Origin: Enterococcus rivorum
GTDB taxonomy: Bacteria > Bacillota > Bacilli > Lactobacillales > Enterococcaceae
Assembly: GCF_001742285.1 (NCBI RefSeq)
Contig: NZ_MIEK01000023.1
Span: 62,001-126,000, forward strand
Length of the DNA stretch: 64,000 nucleotides
Direction: 5' to 3'
The notes beneath the pieces are model-generated. The model was not told where the DNA came from. It ran no database searches and saw only the letters and a program-made list of their open reading frames with translations. Positions 61,264 to 64,000 of this stretch are shown piece after piece. The translations under genes were made by a program, and so were the position numbers. Position 1 is the stretch's first letter, and each line of letters starts with the position of its first letter.

Positions 61264-62757
61264 TTAAGAAAAAGAGAGTTCAAATAGTCTGTCCTTGATA
61301 AAATCAGCTAAGTCACGCCACGCTTTCAAATTGAAAAGGTCAATTAAAAGAAAGTAAGTACTGGTGTCATTAATTTCTTCCACACAATCGGAAATAATCA
61401 CATCTGCTAGTTGAGTATTGGTAACAAATTCAATGGAATCACTGCTGAATAATTTCAGAAGTTCACTTTTAATTAAAGGTTCTCCTAGAGAATTACTAGC
61501 ATGTTGAACGAAGATTTTTAACGTAGTTATTTTATATAGATTGAATAAGGTGAATAAAAAACGAGTGCCCACTTCAACAAGATTTTCAGGTGTTTTCACA
61601 GAATTATTTTCCAACGTTTTTTTGTAAAGGGTTCTAATCGGGTTCCTAAAGTTAGAATTAGCATAGGTTTTTTCCATATTATAAGAATACTGTGTTTCAT
61701 AAACGGCGTCTAAACTGTCAGCGAAACAGAACAAGTAAGTGTTATGAAGAACTGCGTAATATAAGAAATAATCTTCATTTTTCTTATTTTTCTCAACGGG
61801 TAGTTCACTAAAAAAAGCTTTTCTCAAATCTTTAGAAAACTTCACAATGGGAGAATCAATCTGATTCAATGCTTCTCCGATACGCTTCATTTCCACTTTC
61901 GTGTCAAACTCACCATCGTACATTCGTAATATCAAATTCATTAATTGGTATTCTGCAGTAGTCATTTTATTTTGTGTTAAAATTTGTGAACGGGTGTTTA
62001 CTAGTGCTTTTGCATCATTAAACTTCATAAAAACATCAATCGTTTCACCAACATAACGAGGCAAGGAATGGACGATACAATCATCTTTGATTCGTTTCCC
62101 CATGATGGCTAGAAAGAAATTTAATCTTGTTCTTTTAGAAAGTGATTTTTTCTTTATTTTAGAGTCCTTCCACGAAAGAATATCTAGTTTCACCTCAGTT
62201 TCTTGATTTTTTGTAAACGGCCATGACAAATTTTGATGAACGGAATAAAGAATGTAGGTATAAAATACTCTGATATTTTTTTCACTACCGTCTATTGAAA
62301 TAGTCTGTTCATTTTTTTCAAAGTGAATGGAATAAGGCTTTAACTGTTTATTGAGCAATGCTAGGATTTTATACAAATAGCCTGAGCTTATATTCAGCTC
62401 TGTCGCCAAATCAAAAAAGTTTATGTTATCTGCTATGAATACCGTTGAAAAGACTCGGAAAGTTAAGCTTTCTTGTAAAAATAGTTCTTGGAATTTATGA
62501 AAAAAATAAATTTTATCTGCTTTATCAATATTGGTCACATAGTATTTATGCTCTTCATTTTGTAAAACCTGATAGCTCTCAGTATTTTTGTGTTGTGAAA
62601 GTAACGAATTGATATCTGCAATATATCTTTTAGTTGTTGAACGAGGTAAATTAAATTCAGTCATTAAGTCTTGCGTAGTAATAGCATTCTCAAATGTAAT
62701 ATACTTAAATATCTCAAGTTTGGAAAACTCTTGTTTTTTTAAAAATATTTCTATCAT
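61264..62757 (-). CDS. Mga-family transcriptional regulator near cluster 3
   Basis: 497 residues with the Mga layout: HTH motifs in TTQDLMTEFNLPRSTTKRYIADIN (about 28-52) and LATELNISSGYLYKILALLNKQL, helical PRD-like middle, and a C-terminal EIIB-like part containing LADVIISDCVEE. GGAGG ribosome site 6 bp before the ATG. It is convergent with the cluster-3 surface genes and divergent from the oppA-type gene; either may be its target. Third Mga protein in the window. Confidence 0.82.
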   Translation of the reverse strand: MIEIFLKKQEFSKLEIFKYITFENAITTQDLMTEFNLPRSTTKRYIADINSLLSQHKNTESYQVLQNEEHKYYVTNIDKADKIYFFHKFQELFLQESLTFRVFSTVFIADNINFFDLATELNISSGYLYKILALLNKQLKPYSIHFEKNEQTISIDGSEKNIRVFYTYILYSVHQNLSWPFTKNQETEVKLDILSWKDSKIKKKSLSKRTRLNFFLAIMGKRIKDDCIVHSLPRYVGETIDVFMKFNDAKALVNTRSQILTQNKMTTAEYQLMNLILRMYDGEFDTKVEMKRIGEALNQIDSPIVKFSKDLRKAFFSELPVEKNKKNEDYFLYYAVLHNTYLFCFADSLDAVYETQYSYNMEKTYANSNFRNPIRTLYKKTLENNSVKTPENLVEVGTRFLFTLFNLYKITTLKIFVQHASNSLGEPLIKSELLKLFSSDSIEFVTNTQLADVIISDCVEEINDTSTYFLLIDLFNLKAWRDLADFIKDRLFELSFS

Positions 62758-63330
62758 TTTTTGCCTCCTATGACAATGGGATGATGTTTACTGTAATAGT
62801 TAAGAACTCTAAAGAATTAATACAAGAGTATAGGCAAGAAATTATACTTTCCGTTTTCTATCTAGTGTGCTTAGCTTCTATTATATAATACTTTTTCAGA
62901 TTGATAGCTAATTAGTAGAATAAATTTGGAAAATACTTTTTAGGTGGAATAAAAGAATATTTTTGTACTCAGAAAATTATCTAATTAAGTTTATAATATA
63001 TGGGTAAAGTAAAAAAAGGAAACAAAATAGCTGGTAATTGCTTATCTAAAAAAGAAAAAGTGTAGCCTATGCAAATCAGTTTACAATCATTCCCTAAAAT
63101 GTGGCTATTTTAAAAATAATTAGTCTGGAATCTTCACTTTTTGCACTTATTTCTCACAAGGAATGATAAAATAAAGAAGTAACAGTGAGTAGAATTTAAG
63201 GAATGCTGTTTCTGGATATGTGATTTTCATCACAATTTTTTCTAACATTAACTGGTAAGTATCATTGGTTTGAGTAGTTAAAATAATAGGTAAGGTTGCA
63301 AAATAACAAGATTTTTTAGGAGGATATTGT
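62758..63330. other. Divergent intergenic region between mga and oppA-type genes
   Basis: 573 bp, AT-rich, with no gene that I can support. It must hold both divergent promoters, but I could not define them confidently. Confidence 0.4.
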
Positions 63331-64000
63331 ATGAAGAAGTTTATTGTATTGATGGGATGTACTGTTGTTGCGCTAAGTTTTTTAAGCGCTTGCAATTCTG
63401 TTGGTGAAAAAGAATCAAATTCAAATAAATCAAAAAACATTGGGAAATTAGCCTCAAAACAAGAAGCAACAATCAATGTCACACAAGAATTAAATTCGAT
63501 TGATCCAGCCAACACAGTGGATGCTAATAGTAATATTGCGTTAAATAATATTTATGAAGGGTTATATCGGCTAGATAAGTATAATCAGCCAATACCAGCA
63601 GGCGCCGATGCCTTACCTGAAATCAGTTCAGACGGTTTGAGCTATACGATCAAATTAAGAAAAGAAGCGAAATGGTCAAATGGAGAACCAGTGATTGCTA
63701 CCGATTATGTCTATGCGTGGAAGCGAGCGATTGGTGCCAAAAATGCTGCTGAAAATAGTTATTTATATACGAGCATTCTTAATGCAGATGAAATTTTATC
63801 AGGAAAAATATCAGCAAATGAGTTAGGGGTATCTGCATTAGATGATGAGACATTAGTGATTCAATTGAATAAACCGACCCCTTACTTTACTTCTATGTTA
63901 GCAATCCCAGCATTTTTCCCTTTAAAAGAAAGTTTTGTTATGAAGGCTGGCGATTCATTTGCTTCGGATAGTGAGCAAGCGATTTACAATGGCCCGTTTG
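63331..64000 (+). CDS. Oligopeptide-binding lipoprotein (OppA-type), partial
   Basis: The first 223 codons of a gene that runs off the window. AGGAGG ribosome site 7 bp before the ATG. Lipoprotein signal peptide with lipobox LSAC, then the SBP-bac-5 pattern: TQELNSIDPANTVDANS, NIYEGLYRLD, LRKEAKWSNGEPVIATDYVYAW and LDDETLVIQLNKPTPYF. These match OppA/PheromoneZ-like peptide-binding proteins of enterococci. It captures peptides for an ABC importer or acts alone as a receptor; no transporter genes are visible here. The end of the gene is outside the window. Confidence 0.93.
   Translation, partial: MKKFIVLMGCTVVALSFLSACNSVGEKESNSNKSKNIGKLASKQEATINVTQELNSIDPANTVDANSNIALNNIYEGLYRLDKYNQPIPAGADALPEISSDGLSYTIKLRKEAKWSNGEPVIATDYVYAWKRAIGAKNAAENSYLYTSILNADEILSGKISANELGVSALDDETLVIQLNKPTPYFTSMLAIPAFFPLKESFVMKAGDSFASDSEQAIYNGPF

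Noticed and set aside
1-64000. CRISPR arrays, rRNA or tRNA genes
   Set aside because: No regularly spaced repeats, no tRNA-like cloverleaf and no rRNA sequence recognised on either strand.

Overview
The window is low-GC Firmicutes DNA. WxL-domain proteins with DUF916/DUF3324 partners, small LPXTG proteins, Mga-type regulators, a mannose-class PTS and about 170-bp dispersed hairpin repeats point to Enterococcus, most likely E. faecalis or a close relative. That assignment rests on gene content from memory, not on alignment. No rRNA, tRNA, CRISPR array, insertion sequence or prophage structural gene was seen.

Layout. 1-2.3 kb: a lipoprotein, a frameshifted YhfC-type membrane protein and an ArsR-type regulator. 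2.4-7.1 kb: a permease-ATPase-permease ABC exporter, with repeat-derived leaders before both permeases, then a small charged protein and a squalene-cyclase-like toroid protein. 7.3-9.3 kb: a MerR regulator and a GntR/UTRA regulator. 9.5-16.5 kb: an apparently undescribed bacteriocin-type cluster, with a three-cysteine precursor, a two-permease ABC system, a C39-peptidase ABC exporter, two membrane-anchored thioredoxin-like proteins and a small XRE regulator. A 490-bp direct duplication of the gntR 3' end brackets this cluster. 18.4-23.4 kb: WxL cluster 1, which includes an in-frame LPXTG/lectin-WxL fusion. 23.8-33.4 kb, all on the minus strand: Mga regulator, mannose-class PTS (IIB-IIC-IID-IIA), a phosphomannose-isomerase-like protein and two cupin isomerases, with a second Mga regulator upstream. 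33.7-45.9 kb: integrase 1, an orphan OmpR-type regulator, WxL cluster 2 and a YfhO-type membrane protein. 46.0-50.3 kb: two NAD-dependent epimerase-like proteins and a divergent AraC regulator with two DNA-binding domains. 50.4-61.0 kb: an orphan paralogue, integrase 2, a second copy of the OmpR-type regulator, WxL cluster 3 and three further surface-protein genes. 61.3-64 kb: a third Mga regulator and the start of an OppA-type lipoprotein.

Most interesting system. Both tyrosine integrase genes lie inside segments bounded by near-perfect inverted repeats: 33662-33687/35332-35357 (24 of 26 bases) and 51230-51258/52689-52717 (28 of 29). Both segments also carry paired GCCGTCAA-type direct repeats on each side of the integrase. 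Each ends about 65-75 bp upstream of the start codon of a paralogous orphan winged-helix regulator that heads a WxL surface operon. In segment 2 a good leftward promoter (TTGACA, 18 bp, TATGCT) points away from the operon, and inversion would aim it at the regulator. I infer two paralogous DNA-inversion switches controlling cell-surface WxL operons.

Other linkages. The same perfect palindrome, ATTGTTATAACAAT, lies in the gntR promoter and in the PTS operon promoter 23 kb away, which suggests that this GntR protein controls the PTS operon. The PTS promoter also carries a cre-like site over its -35.
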